Source: Streptomyces sp. NBC_01317 (lineage in GTDB: Bacteria; Actinomycetota; Actinomycetes; Streptomycetales; Streptomycetaceae). Taken from it: 64,000 nt of DNA. Below are positions 24,547-33,523 of this stretch, piece after piece. Positions within the stretch are counted from its first letter, which is position 1, and each line of letters begins with the position of its first letter. The translations under genes and the position numbers were made by a program. Under the pieces are notes generated by a model that worked only from the letters and a program-made list of their open reading frames with translations, was not told the origin of the DNA and made no database searches. The stretch is from assembly GCF_035961655.1 (NCBI RefSeq), contig NZ_CP108393.1, forward strand, positions 1,922,001-1,986,000. The letters are read 5' to 3'.

Positions 24547-25800
24547 TCAGCCCGGCACCGCCACCGCGGCCGGCTCCACCTCGAACGACAGCAACGCCGT
24601 CACCTCCGCCGCCAGCTCCCGTGCCTCCCGGGGTGTGGCCGCGCCGACCACCACAAATCCGGCCCGGTCGCCGGAGTTCCGTACCGGAGTGATGACGTCC
24701 CCCGGCACCACGCCCAACTCCGCTCGCAGGACGGCCGGATGGGCCAGGACCCGCTCCCAGCCGGTCACCTCGACCAGCCGCCCCGGCTCCGGGGCGAGGA
24801 AGGCGACGGCGGCGGCGCGGGTGGGGGTGAGGTCCTGGGCGTGGTCGCGTCCCAGCGCGTCGTCGTAGAGCAGGCCGAACAGTTCCAGCCCGGGGATGGC
24901 GTGGGACAGCAGCAGGTGGAGCCAGTCGCCGCCGGGGCGCGTGTGCACCTCGCCGAGGACGATCCCGGCGTCCGTCACCCACAGTTCGGCGTGGAAGACA
25001 CCGAAGCGGAGGTCCAGCGCCGTCAGCGCCCGGACGACTTCGTCCTCCACCTCCCGCCGTACGGCGGCGGGCAGTTCGGCGGGGAGTACGTGGCCGATCT
25101 CGACGAAGTACGGGGGCGGCAGCTTCTCCTTCGCGGTGATCGCGAGCACCTTGGGCCCGTCCTTGAGGAGCACGCCCTCCACGCTGAACTCCGGTCCCTC
25201 CACGAACTCCTCCACGAGGAACGGCTCGCTGGTGGGCAGTTCCTCCACGGCGCGCGGCAGGTCGGCGGGGCCGGTCACCTTCCGTACCCCGACACTGCCC
25301 ATGCCGTCCCGTGGCTTCACCACCCAGGGGCCGTACGACTCCGCGAGGAAGGCCTCCGCCTGGCCGAGGCCGGCGCACAACCGCACCCGTGGCTGCCGGA
25401 ACCCGGCGGCGGCCAGGGCGGCCCGGCAGGCGTCCTTGTCCCGTACGCGCCGGACAGCCTCCGGTGTGTTGCCGGGGGCCCCGGCGACCGCCGCACACCG
25501 CGCCACACTGAGCTGTACGGGGTCCCGCAGCCCGAGGACCAGGTCGAAGGAGTCCCCGTCCGCGAGGCGTTGACGGGCCCAGGCCTCGGACAGCACCGGA
25601 TCGTCCGGGTCGACCGGGGAGACCTCGTCGGCCAGTTCGGTGACGGCGGGGGTCGCGGCCAGGACCTCACTCCTGCCGGTCACATGGGTACGGATCCCCC
25701 GGGCGCGCGCCTGGGTCAGCGCGGCGGTGACGATGTCCAGGCTGGACGCCAGCGGGCTCGCCCCGCCGACGAAGAGCAGGTGGGGAGGGAGAGGGGTCAT
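24547..25800 (-). CDS. ATP-grasp ligase (carboxylate-amine ligase type)
   Basis: The 417-residue protein has an N-terminal pre-ATP-grasp fold and then the ATP-grasp core. Key segments are VRDKDACRAALAAAGF, WVVKPRDGMGSVGVRKV (about 160-176) as the P-loop-like lysine segment, FLVEEFVEGPEFSVEGV, and metal-binding E and N-type residues in GVFHAELWVTD and VLGEVHTRPGGD. The layout is that of L-amino-acid ligases such as BacD and of carnosine-synthase-like enzymes. These join an acyl phosphate to an amine. It lies 64 bp downstream of a second ATP-grasp gene and shares its transcript. Amide or peptide bond formation on the cluster product is likely. Confidence 0.88.
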   Translation of the reverse strand: MTPLPPHLLFVGGASPLASSLDIVTAALTQARARGIRTHVTGRSEVLAATPAVTELADEVSPVDPDDPVLSEAWARQRLADGDSFDLVLGLRDPVQLSVARCAAVAGAPGNTPEAVRRVRDKDACRAALAAAGFRQPRVRLCAGLGQAEAFLAESYGPWVVKPRDGMGSVGVRKVTGPADLPRAVEELPTSEPFLVEEFVEGPEFSVEGVLLKDGPKVLAITAKEKLPPPYFVEIGHVLPAELPAAVRREVEDEVVRALTALDLRFGVFHAELWVTDAGIVLGEVHTRPGGDWLHLLLSHAIPGLELFGLLYDDALGRDHAQDLTPTRAAAVAFLAPEPGRLVEVTGWERVLAHPAVLRAELGVVPGDVITPVRNSGDRAGFVVVGAATPREARELAAEVTALLSFEVEPAAVAVPG

Positions 25801-25864
25801 AGGTGCTCCTGAATGAGGGCCGGGCGGAAGTCAAGTCCGTTGAGCGGAAGGGGAGTCGGGGGTC

Positions 25865-27076
25865 TCAGGGCGAGGTGAGCACGCTCTGTTCCGCGAACCA
25901 GCTCGCCAGCCGCCGGATACGGTCGGCCGTGTGCGTCTCGTCCTTGCCCTCCACCACCGCCGTCCCGGCGAAGACGCTCGACGCCTGCGCCGCGTCCGCC
26001 AGCAGGTCCCCGGGCCGGGCCTGGAGCGACACGTACCGTACGCCGTCCCGTGCGGCCACCTCGTCATCGGCCGGGCGCGACACGAGCCGGCCGGGGGCGG
26101 TGGCGAGGAAGACGTCACCGAACCAGGTGGCGGCGGTCGTCGGAGTCGCGGCGGACGGGAGGCCGAGGACCGACCTGGCCCACTCGTCGTGCAGGTCGAC
26201 GCCGTGCTGGAGACGGATCATCTCGTCGAAGGACCCGCCCGGAATCCGGCCCCCGCACTCACCGAAGACGAGTGTGTCGCCCTGCTCGAAGACCTCCAGA
26301 TGGAACACCCCGTCGTGGTGTCCCAGCGCCGCCATCACCCGACCGGCGACCGCGTGCGCGCGGGCGTAGAGGTCGGGGCACTCCTCGGGGTGCTGCATCA
26401 CGGACGCCACGATCCCGCCCTCGCGGATCGCGATGACGTTCTGGAGGTAGCGCCCCACGGAAGTGAAGACGACCTCGCCACCGCGCACGACCCCGTCGAT
26501 GTGCAGTTCGCCGCCGTCCACCCACTCCTCGGCGAGCCAGGGCGCGCCGACGCTGTCCTGCTCCAACTGCCGGGCGATCTCCTCGCGTTCCGGGCGGCTG
26601 TTCCAGGTCCGTACGCCCCGGGTGGAGGAGTCGGCCAGCGGTTTGAGCACCCCGCGCACGGAGGGGAAGCCGGCCAGGTCGCGCGGGCGGACGATCACCC
26701 GCGAGTCGGCGACGGGGATGCCGGCGGCCCGGATGCGGCGCTTCTGGAGGTCCTTGTCGCGCAGGGCCAGCGCGTCCACGGGTGTCATGGGGCTGCGGTC
26801 GCCGCCGAGCACCGCCGCGTTCACCAGGGTGAACTCGAACTGGCTGGTGACAATGTCGAACCGCTGGGCGTCCAGCCCGTGGCGGACCAGTCCCGCCAGC
26901 GTCGACTCGGTGTCGGACGGGTCGTGCACGGCGACGGTGTGCGCGTCGTCCAACAGGTCTCCGGGCCGGTCGGCTTCGCTCGCCGCGAGGACACAGGTCA
27001 CCTCGGCGCCCAGGCGGTGGAGGGCGGTCACCGCGTCGGGCCGCCAGCCGATCAGGAGTACGTGCGGGTGGGCCAT
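25865..27076 (-). CDS. ATP-grasp ligase, second copy
   Basis: ATG 27076 follows GGAGAAG. The 403-residue protein opens with VLLIGWRPDAVTALHRLGAEVTCVL and has RDKDLQKRRIRAAGIPV. The lysine segment is GVLKPLADSSTRGVR, and LAEEWVDGGELHIDGV, GVFHLEVFEQGD and VFGECGGRIPGG carry the ATP/metal acidic residues. It is clearly a homologue of the 24547 gene but well diverged, so the two probably act on different carboxylates or amines. It follows the P450 gene by 89 bp. This pair gives the pathway a way to form amides without a condensation domain, which neither the NRPS nor the PKS protein contains. Confidence 0.87.
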   Translation of the reverse strand: MAHPHVLLIGWRPDAVTALHRLGAEVTCVLAASEADRPGDLLDDAHTVAVHDPSDTESTLAGLVRHGLDAQRFDIVTSQFEFTLVNAAVLGGDRSPMTPVDALALRDKDLQKRRIRAAGIPVADSRVIVRPRDLAGFPSVRGVLKPLADSSTRGVRTWNSRPEREEIARQLEQDSVGAPWLAEEWVDGGELHIDGVVRGGEVVFTSVGRYLQNVIAIREGGIVASVMQHPEECPDLYARAHAVAGRVMAALGHHDGVFHLEVFEQGDTLVFGECGGRIPGGSFDEMIRLQHGVDLHDEWARSVLGLPSAATPTTAATWFGDVFLATAPGRLVSRPADDEVAARDGVRYVSLQARPGDLLADAAQASSVFAGTAVVEGKDETHTADRIRRLASWFAEQSVLTSP

Positions 27077-27165
27077 CTGGGCTTCTCCTGGGGAGGGTTG
27101 AGGGTCTGCGGGTCTGCAGATCTGCGGGTGATCGTGACGCCATGCGGGATGAGGGATGCGGGTGT

Positions 27166-28365
27166 TCAGCGCGCGGCGATGTAGAGCGGGATGCTCTCGG
27201 GACCGGCGACGTGGATCGAACGCAGCCGTACGACCGGGCCGTTCAGTTCGATACGGCCCACGCTGTCGAGGATCTCGGTGAGCAGGATGCGCATCTCGGC
27301 GCGGGCCAGCGTGCTGCCGATGCAGAAGTGTTCGCCGGCGGCGAGGGCGATGTGCCGGTTCGGGGCGCGGCCGATGTCGAAGCGGTCCGCGTGGTCGAAG
27401 ATCTCCTCGTCCCGGTTGCCGGACGGCACCCAGACGACGACCCGCTCGCCCGCCTCGATCCGCTGCCCCCGGATGACGGTGGGCGTAGTGACGGTACGCA
27501 TGCTGTGGGTCGCGCTGGAGGTCCAGCGGAGGATCTCCTCCCCCGCGCCCGGCAGCAGGCTCCGGTCCTCGCGCAACCTCCGCAGCTCGCCGGGGTGTTC
27601 GAGGAGGGCGAGCATGCCGCCCGCGAGCGCCAGCCGGCCGTTCTCCGTGGCGCCGACCAGGTTCTCGCAGTTGAGCAGGATCTCCTCCTCGGTCAGCGGC
27701 TCGCCGTCGATCGTGCCGTGGACCAGGGAGGTGACCAGGTCGTCGGTGGGGTGTTCCAACCGCTGGTCCATCAGGTCGACGAAGTACGCCATGAAGCGAT
27801 GGTGCGCCGCCAGGGACGTATGGGCGAGGAAGGCCTCGTTGGTCCATTGGAACAGGTCCTCGTGGTCCTCCGGGGGGACGCCGAGGATGCGGCCGATGAC
27901 GTACAGCGAGACGCGTCCCGCGACATCGTGGACGAAGTCGCAGGTGCCCTGTTCGACCGCGCGGGCCAGGACCGCGCGGATCGCGTCCCGCATGTACCCC
28001 TCCAGCTCGCGGACGGCCCGCGTGCTGAACCAGTCGGCCATGAGTCCGCGCAGCGCCTTGTGACGCGGCGGGTCGGTGAGAGCCAGGGTCGTACCGCCGC
28101 CCGGGTCCTCGCCCATGGCCACGGGCCGCAGCAGGACGCCGCGCGCGGAGCTGAACGTACCGGGATCGCGGTAGACGGACCTGATGTCGGTGTACCGCGT
28201 CAGCGACCAGAACGCGGGCAGGTCCCCCGGCTCGTGGTGGTGCACGGGCGCGTGTGCCCGCATCCAGCGCCACACCTCGTGGGGGTCGCCGGTGGCGTGC
28301 AGTCCGGGGTCGACGAGCTGCTCCGGCACGAGCTGTTCTGGCCTCAGGCCAACGGTGACCGTCAT
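27166..28365 (-). CDS. Cytochrome P450 with unusual I-helix and heme-loop residues
   Basis: ATG 28365 follows AGGAG. The 399-residue protein is a typical bacterial class I P450: LTDPPRHKALRGLMADWFS (helix C), EEILRW (ExxR, about 281), and a heme-binding Cys in AAGEHFCIGSTLARAE (about 346). Two places deviate. The I-helix reads GATENGRLAL, with Asn in place of the usual Thr after the acidic residue. The heme loop reads ALAAG where most have AFGxG. Similar Asn-containing I-helices occur in P450s that use a substrate group, or a carrier-bound substrate, for oxygen activation. It is divergent from the PKS gene, with two operator palindromes between. Confidence 0.9.
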   Translation of the reverse strand: MTVTVGLRPEQLVPEQLVDPGLHATGDPHEVWRWMRAHAPVHHHEPGDLPAFWSLTRYTDIRSVYRDPGTFSSARGVLLRPVAMGEDPGGGTTLALTDPPRHKALRGLMADWFSTRAVRELEGYMRDAIRAVLARAVEQGTCDFVHDVAGRVSLYVIGRILGVPPEDHEDLFQWTNEAFLAHTSLAAHHRFMAYFVDLMDQRLEHPTDDLVTSLVHGTIDGEPLTEEEILLNCENLVGATENGRLALAGGMLALLEHPGELRRLREDRSLLPGAGEEILRWTSSATHSMRTVTTPTVIRGQRIEAGERVVVWVPSGNRDEEIFDHADRFDIGRAPNRHIALAAGEHFCIGSTLARAEMRILLTEILDSVGRIELNGPVVRLRSIHVAGPESIPLYIAAR

Positions 28366-28408
28366 GACAGGGCTCCTGGGGACGCGTGGTACGTACGGTC
28401 CAATGTGA

Positions 28409-28453
28409 GGCAATAGGTTGCCACACGAGTCACAGTCAAGGCAATCTGTTGCC
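28409..28453. promoter_or_regulatory. Two perfect-arm GGCAA-N4-TTGCC operators in the P450/PKS promoter
   Basis: GGCAA-TAGG-TTGCC (28409-28422) and GGCAA-TCTG-TTGCC (28440-28453) are 31 bp apart centre to centre, three helical turns, so two dimers could bind on one face. They lie between the divergent P450 (28365) and PKS (28517) starts. These two sites define the consensus best. Confidence 0.7.
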
Positions 28454-28516
28454 AACAGAGTGCTGTCAGGACACGCCCCGGCGCGGACGGCACCGCCCAG
28501 CGACCGAAGGGGAAGC

Positions 28517-31498
28517 ATGTCCCGTGACCGTTCTCTCGACATCGCCGTCACCGGCCTCGCCGCACGGTTTCCCGGCGCGACGGACCTCGCGGAGTGGTGG
28601 TCCGCCCTGGTGGCGGGGCGCGTCCTGACACGGCGTCACACCCGCGATGAACTGCTCGACGCCGGGATGCCGCGAAGCCTCCTGGACGACCCCGACTTCG
28701 TCCCCGTCCATGGCCACTTGGACGACGCGGACCGCTTTGAGAACACGCTCTTCCGGGTCAGTCCCCGTGAGGCGGAGATGATGGACCCGCAGCACCGCCT
28801 GATGCTGGAGGTCGCGTGGGGGGCGCTGGAGGACGCCGGGTGCCGGCCCGGGGACACCTCGGTCACCGGGGTCTTCGCGTCCGCGAGCAGCAGCGGCTAC
28901 CTGCGCGCCATGGTGGCGGGAGGCGCGCTCGACCCGCTCACCCTCGAAGACGCGCTGCACGGCACCGAGCCCGACTTCATGGCAAGCCTCCTCTCGTACA
29001 AACTCGGCCTGACCGGGCCCGCGGTGGCCGTGCAGACCGCCTGCTCCTCCTCGCTGGTCGCCGTCCACCTGGCCGTGCAGGCCCTGTTGAACGGGGACTG
29101 CGACCAGGCGCTCGTCGTCGGCGCGGGCATCGCGCACCCGCAGGGCGGGCATCTCCACGTGCCGGGCGGCATCCACTCGGCCACCGGCGCGTGCCGCCCC
29201 TTCGACGAGAGCGCCGACGGAGTGGTCGCCGGGTCCGGGGTCGCCTGTGTGGTCCTGCGGCGTCTGGCCGACGCGCTGGAGGACGGGCCGGAGCCGTACG
29301 GCGTCGTGCTCGGCACGGCGATCAACAACGACGGCGCCTCGAAGGCCGGTTACTACGCGCCGTCCGTGGACGGCCAGGAGGCCGTCATCCGGGCGGCGTT
29401 GGCTGCGGCGGACGTGGACGGCGGATCGCTCGGCTACCTGGAGGCACACGCCACCGGTACGCGTGTGGGCGACCCGATCGAGTGGACCGCCGCGTCGGCG
29501 GCACTCGGTGGTACGGGGGCGGGCCCGGGCACGATCGCGGTCGGCGCCCTCAAGGCCAACACCGGCCACCTGGACAACGCGGCCGGGGTCGCCTCGCTCA
29601 TCAAGGCCCTGCTGGTCGTCAAGGAGGGGGTGGTCCCGCCGGTCGCGGGCTTCACCCGGCTCAACCCGCTGCTGGAGACGGAGGATTCACCGCTGTACGT
29701 GCCCGCCGAGGCGCGGGAGTGGCGGGGGCCGCTGCCGCGCAGGGCCGGGATCAGCTCGTTCGGCGTCGGCGGGACGAACGCGCATGTGGTGATCGAGCAG
29801 GCGCCGCCGGTACGGGCCGCTGACACCGGCGGCGAGGAGGACACGGGTCGTCTGGTCCTGCTGTCCGCCGCCGATCCCGAGGCCCTCGCGCGCTCCGCCC
29901 AGCGCCTCGGCGCGCATCTGCGACGCGAGGAACCGGCCCTGGCCGATGCGGCGTTCACCCTCGCCGCCGCGCGCGCCGAGCTGCCCGTACGACTGGCCGT
30001 GGCGGGGCGCACCGGCGCGGAGATCGCCGACCGCCTCGCGTCCGGCGCGGGGGTCGTCCGGGACGAGGCCACCACGGGTGGCCTGCCGGCCCCGGCGCTC
30101 TTCCTCTTCCCCGGGCAGGGGTCCCAATACCCCGGCATGGCACGGCCGTTCGCCGAGGCGCTGCCCGGCTTCGAGGACGCCCTGCGGGACTGCCTCGCCG
30201 CGTTCGACCCCGCGACGGCCTGTGTCGTACGCCGCGCGCTGCTGGACGAGTCGTTCCCCACGGCGGAACTGGAGGCCACCGAGCTGGCCCAACCCGCCCT
30301 GTTCGCCGTGGAGTACGCGGCCTCGGCCGCGCTGCGCGCCCTCGGTGTCACCCCGGCGGCCGTGGCGGGTCACAGCCTCGGCGAGATCACGGCGGCCTGT
30401 GTCGCCGGCGCGCTCGACCTGGCCGACGCGGCCCGTCTGGTGACGGTACGCGGCCGGGCCATGGCCGACTGCCCGCCGGGCGCGATGCTCGCGGTGGGCT
30501 GCGACGAGGCGTCGCTCCGTACGCTGCTCGCGGAGAGCGGGCAGAAGCTTGAACTCGCTGCGCACAACGCCCCGGAGAGCTGTGTCGTGGCGGGCGCCGA
30601 GGACGCCGTCGAGGCGTTCCGTACCTGGCTGGGTGAGGACGTACCCACCAAGCGGCTGCGGACGAGCCACGCTTTTCACTCGGCGCTGGTCGAGCCCGCG
30701 CTCGCCCCGCTGTCCGCCGCACTCGCGGGGATCACCCTGCGGCGGCCCGTGCTGCCGTTCGCGGCCAACACCACCGGGGAGCTGGTCCCGGCGGGCACCC
30801 GGATCACCGCGGACCGGTTTGTGGCACAGGCGCGGGGGACGGTGCGGTTCGCCGAGGCGATGGAGACCCTGGCACGGCGCTTCCCGGGCGCGGTCGCCGT
30901 CGAGATCGGCCCCGGGCGGGTGCTGTCGGCCCTGGCCGTCGCCGCCGGGCTGACGCCGGTCGCGCTCTCCCCGGCCCGTACCGCGCGGCCGGGCGAGGAG
31001 GTCCTGACCGCCCTGGGCACGCTCTGGGCGAAGGGGCTGCCGCTCGCGCCGACGGCACTGAGCGGCCCGGGACGACGCGTACACCTGCCCGGATACGCGT
31101 TCGCCGGGCCGCGCTGGATGGCCCCGGAGGCCCGTCCCCGCGAGGCGGTGCTCCTGGGGGCCGCCGGACGGACGCCGGGGGCGGCGGAGGGTCCGGACAC
31201 GGCGACGGCACACGGGCAGCTGGGGGCCGTGCGGGTCGAGGAAGCGGCAGCCGAGGAAGACCCCGCGACCGTCCTCGCCGGGCTCTGGGCCGAACTCCTC
31301 GGCCACACCGGCCTCACCGCCGACGCGGACTTCTTCGACCTGGGCGGCGACTCGCTGGCGACCACCCATCTGGCGCGCAGGATCAAGCTGCGGCTCGGGG
31401 TCTCCGTATCACTCCGCGATCTCCTCATCGGCCGCACGCTGGGCCGTCAGACCGAGATCGTCCTCGGGCTCCTCGACCGGTCCGTCGTCCACCACTGA
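28517..31498 (+). CDS. Polyketide synthase module KS-AT-ACP
   Basis: ATG 28517 follows GGGGAAGC; the upstream extension runs through the operators. The 993-residue protein has a full KS with Cys in TACSSSL (about 174), His in EAHATGT (about 310) and His in NTGHLDNAAG (about 350). The AT follows with FPGQGSQYPGM (about 531) and GHSLGE (Ser about 620). Its HAFH motif (about 717) predicts malonyl-CoA. Last is an ACP with DLGGDSLATTHL (about 943). There is no loading domain, KR, DH or TE. It carries out one malonyl extension and leaves a beta-keto thioester, which the cluster's SDRs and aminotransferases could process in trans. The starter may come from the A-PCP protein. Confidence 0.95.
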   Translation: MSRDRSLDIAVTGLAARFPGATDLAEWWSALVAGRVLTRRHTRDELLDAGMPRSLLDDPDFVPVHGHLDDADRFENTLFRVSPREAEMMDPQHRLMLEVAWGALEDAGCRPGDTSVTGVFASASSSGYLRAMVAGGALDPLTLEDALHGTEPDFMASLLSYKLGLTGPAVAVQTACSSSLVAVHLAVQALLNGDCDQALVVGAGIAHPQGGHLHVPGGIHSATGACRPFDESADGVVAGSGVACVVLRRLADALEDGPEPYGVVLGTAINNDGASKAGYYAPSVDGQEAVIRAALAAADVDGGSLGYLEAHATGTRVGDPIEWTAASAALGGTGAGPGTIAVGALKANTGHLDNAAGVASLIKALLVVKEGVVPPVAGFTRLNPLLETEDSPLYVPAEAREWRGPLPRRAGISSFGVGGTNAHVVIEQAPPVRAADTGGEEDTGRLVLLSAADPEALARSAQRLGAHLRREEPALADAAFTLAAARAELPVRLAVAGRTGAEIADRLASGAGVVRDEATTGGLPAPALFLFPGQGSQYPGMARPFAEALPGFEDALRDCLAAFDPATACVVRRALLDESFPTAELEATELAQPALFAVEYAASAALRALGVTPAAVAGHSLGEITAACVAGALDLADAARLVTVRGRAMADCPPGAMLAVGCDEASLRTLLAESGQKLELAAHNAPESCVVAGAEDAVEAFRTWLGEDVPTKRLRTSHAFHSALVEPALAPLSAALAGITLRRPVLPFAANTTGELVPAGTRITADRFVAQARGTVRFAEAMETLARRFPGAVAVEIGPGRVLSALAVAAGLTPVALSPARTARPGEEVLTALGTLWAKGLPLAPTALSGPGRRVHLPGYAFAGPRWMAPEARPREAVLLGAAGRTPGAAEGPDTATAHGQLGAVRVEEAAAEEDPATVLAGLWAELLGHTGLTADADFFDLGGDSLATTHLARRIKLRLGVSVSLRDLLIGRTLGRQTEIVLGLLDRSVVHH

Positions 31499-32132
31499 AC
31501 CCGGACCGATTGCCACTGAACCTGAACCCTCCCACTTAGGGGAGGCCCTGGAAGCCGGTCAGCACGGTGGTCCGGGTCCGGGTCCGCGTCCGGGTCCGGG
31601 TCCGAGAGGCTGTCCTCGGCGACCTTGAGCACCTCGGCGAGAAGGCGGCCGTTGGTGCCGTACACCACCGCCTGGCCGTACACCACCGCCTGGCCGTACT
31701 CCACGGATGTGCCGGTCGGGGTGAGCGGCGGCCTCGACACGGTGGGACGCTCGCCGACGGGGGCGAGCGTCCCGTCCGGCCGGATGGTCCAGCCCGGCCC
31801 GGGGAGGGCAGCGCGGCCCGGTACCGGGCGTCGCTGAGGACGGCCACCCCCGGGCCGTGCTTGCCCGAGATGGTCCGCGCGACGGCGGTGACCGGCGCCT
31901 GGGAACGGGAGAGGGCGGTCAGCGGTCCGCCGGGGCAGGAGGTGGACGCTGACGCCGAATCCGGGGTCGTGGCGCGCCGACTGCGGTTCGTACAGGGCCG
32001 GTACGGGCACCGCCTTGCGGGTGCCGCCCCCTCATCGGTGATGCGCACGTCACTGTCCAGCTCCACCAGCCGGCAGGGCACGATACGGAAGCGGTCGAGG
32101 CTGCGGCGCGCTCCACGAGAAGAATGACAGCG
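31499..32132. other. Gap with simple repeats and a possible decayed gene
   Basis: No intact gene is supported. It contains a GGTCCG hexamer run (about 31567-31607) and an 18-bp unit, CCGTACACCACCGCCTGG, repeated in tandem at about 31661-31696. On the minus strand, protein-like pieces appear in two different frames: GVAVLSDARY near 31850 and LLAEVLKVAED near 31640. Their order and wording faintly recall the C-terminal beta domain of GH38 alpha-mannosidases. That would fit a frameshifted remnant, but the match is weak. Confidence 0.4.
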
Positions 32133-33386
32133 TCAGGTACGAGGTGTCCCGGGCCGGACCAGGAACGCCAGCAGCCCCGTGCACACCAGCGTGACCACCC
32201 CCAGCACGTCCCAGTACAGCCACGCGTCGCCCGCGTCGTGGAGCATGAGGAACAGCGACCCGCCCGCCAGCGATCCCAGCGCCTCCCCCGTGGACCAGCA
32301 GACCTGCCGCAGGTGCATGACCTCCAGGCTGGAGCCCACCCCGAGCCCCGCGAACGCGGTGCTCATCATCGGCGCGAACATCATCTCGGCGAGCGCGAAC
32401 ACCAGAACCGCGACACCCGCTCCGAACAGCGGCGGCAGGCCCACCCCGAGCAGCAGCATGGACACGCCGAAGAGGATGTTGGCGCGCCCGAGAATGGCGA
32501 AGGGTGTCCTCCCCGCCGCCATCAGCTTGCTGATCAGCGCCGTGACCGCCGTCTGGAAGAGGACGATCGACACGGCGGGCGCGGCGATCAGCACCGAACG
32601 GGCCGCCGCCGACTCGAAGTCGCGGCCCACGGACAGCGCGAAGGCCGAGTAGAACTGCGCGTACACAAACGTGCCCAGGGTGCTCACCACCACCAGCCGC
32701 AGCATGGCGGGGGTCCGCACGACCCGCAGCAGGACCGCCCTGCTCACCGGCCACGTGCCCGACGTGGCGGGCGGGCGGCGGGCGGGCGGGATGCCGGGCA
32801 CCATGACCGCGCCGGCCCCCAGGTAGCAGAGCGCCACGAACCCCATGAGCAGCCGGGGATCGGAGTCCGTGTAGAGCAGGTTGGCGACGAACGGGCCCAG
32901 CATCGCGCCCGCGTTGACGGCTATCTGGAACAGGGAGAAGATCCGGTTCCGCCCGATGCTGTCGTGCACGACCTCGGCGATGAGCACGCGGGACAGGGTG
33001 AAGTGGACGCTCACACCGGTGCCGGCGAGGACGAGCAGCGCGCACAGCGACCACGCCGTACCCGCGTACGGCAGCGAGCCGAAGGCGACGGCGGTGAGCA
33101 GGACCCCGCCCACCATCCCGGTGCGGTAACCCACCCGGTGCAGCCACCGGTTGAGCGCGAGGGCGGCGAGTCCGGCGGACGCGGTGTAGCAGAACAGCCC
33201 GGCGCCCACCACGGCGGTCCCGGACCCCGGCGCCCGCGCGGCGAGCAGCAGGCCGAGCACGGGAAAGACGGTGAACAGGCCGAGGCTGCCGAAGAGATGG
33301 TCGAGGGAGAGCGCGGAGCGCAGGCGGCGCGGAGCCTGCGCCGTGGGCACGTCGAGGGGCGTGAGGGTTCCCGGCTGGTGGGTCAT
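32133..33386 (-). CDS. MFS transporter
   Basis: The 417-residue protein has about 12 hydrophobic segments, a first helix LFGSLGLFTVFPVLGLLLAAR and a G-R-N-R-I-F-S-L-F-Q-I loop. HP-type loops and a charged central loop (IPPARRPPATSGTWP, about 185-200) fit the proton-coupled drug/peptide efflux branch. It is divergent from the S9 peptidase gene, with the last operator element of the cluster between them. It is the third MFS of the cluster and may export the product. It starts at ATG 33386 with GGGGGA upstream. Confidence 0.85.
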   Translation of the reverse strand: MTHQPGTLTPLDVPTAQAPRRLRSALSLDHLFGSLGLFTVFPVLGLLLAARAPGSGTAVVGAGLFCYTASAGLAALALNRWLHRVGYRTGMVGGVLLTAVAFGSLPYAGTAWSLCALLVLAGTGVSVHFTLSRVLIAEVVHDSIGRNRIFSLFQIAVNAGAMLGPFVANLLYTDSDPRLLMGFVALCYLGAGAVMVPGIPPARRPPATSGTWPVSRAVLLRVVRTPAMLRLVVVSTLGTFVYAQFYSAFALSVGRDFESAAARSVLIAAPAVSIVLFQTAVTALISKLMAAGRTPFAILGRANILFGVSMLLLGVGLPPLFGAGVAVLVFALAEMMFAPMMSTAFAGLGVGSSLEVMHLRQVCWSTGEALGSLAGGSLFLMLHDAGDAWLYWDVLGVVTLVCTGLLAFLVRPGTPRT

Positions 33387-33484
33387 GGCCGGTCCCCCGC
33401 CCTCACCGACCGTACGGAAAGGACGCGTTCCGCCATGTCGATCAACTCCTTGGTGACATCACTTGCCTGAATGTCCGACACAGT

Positions 33485-33498
33485 GTCAATATCTTGCC
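33485..33498. promoter_or_regulatory. Operator variant GTCAA-TATC-TTGCC
   Basis: This 14-bp element differs from the palindrome by one base and ends 25 bp before the peptidase start at 33524. Another TTGCC half-site lies at 33463-33467. It would overlap the peptidase promoter or leader. It is the rightmost copy of the motif, which suggests that the peptidase belongs to the cluster. Confidence 0.5.
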
Positions 33499-33523
33499 AA
33501 GCTTGTCAATCGGGAGGCAGGAC

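Noticed and set aside
24547..27076. ATP-grasp genes as graspetide (microviridin-type) ligases acting on the IDWP peptide
   Set aside because: Both have the full pre-ATP-grasp domain and motifs of amino acid ligases, and the peptide has a Sec signal rather than a typical graspetide leader.
31447..32010. 187-residue minus-strand ORF after the PKS gene
   Set aside because: Overlaps the PKS end, lacks a ribosome site and runs through tandem repeats; treated as possible remnant only.
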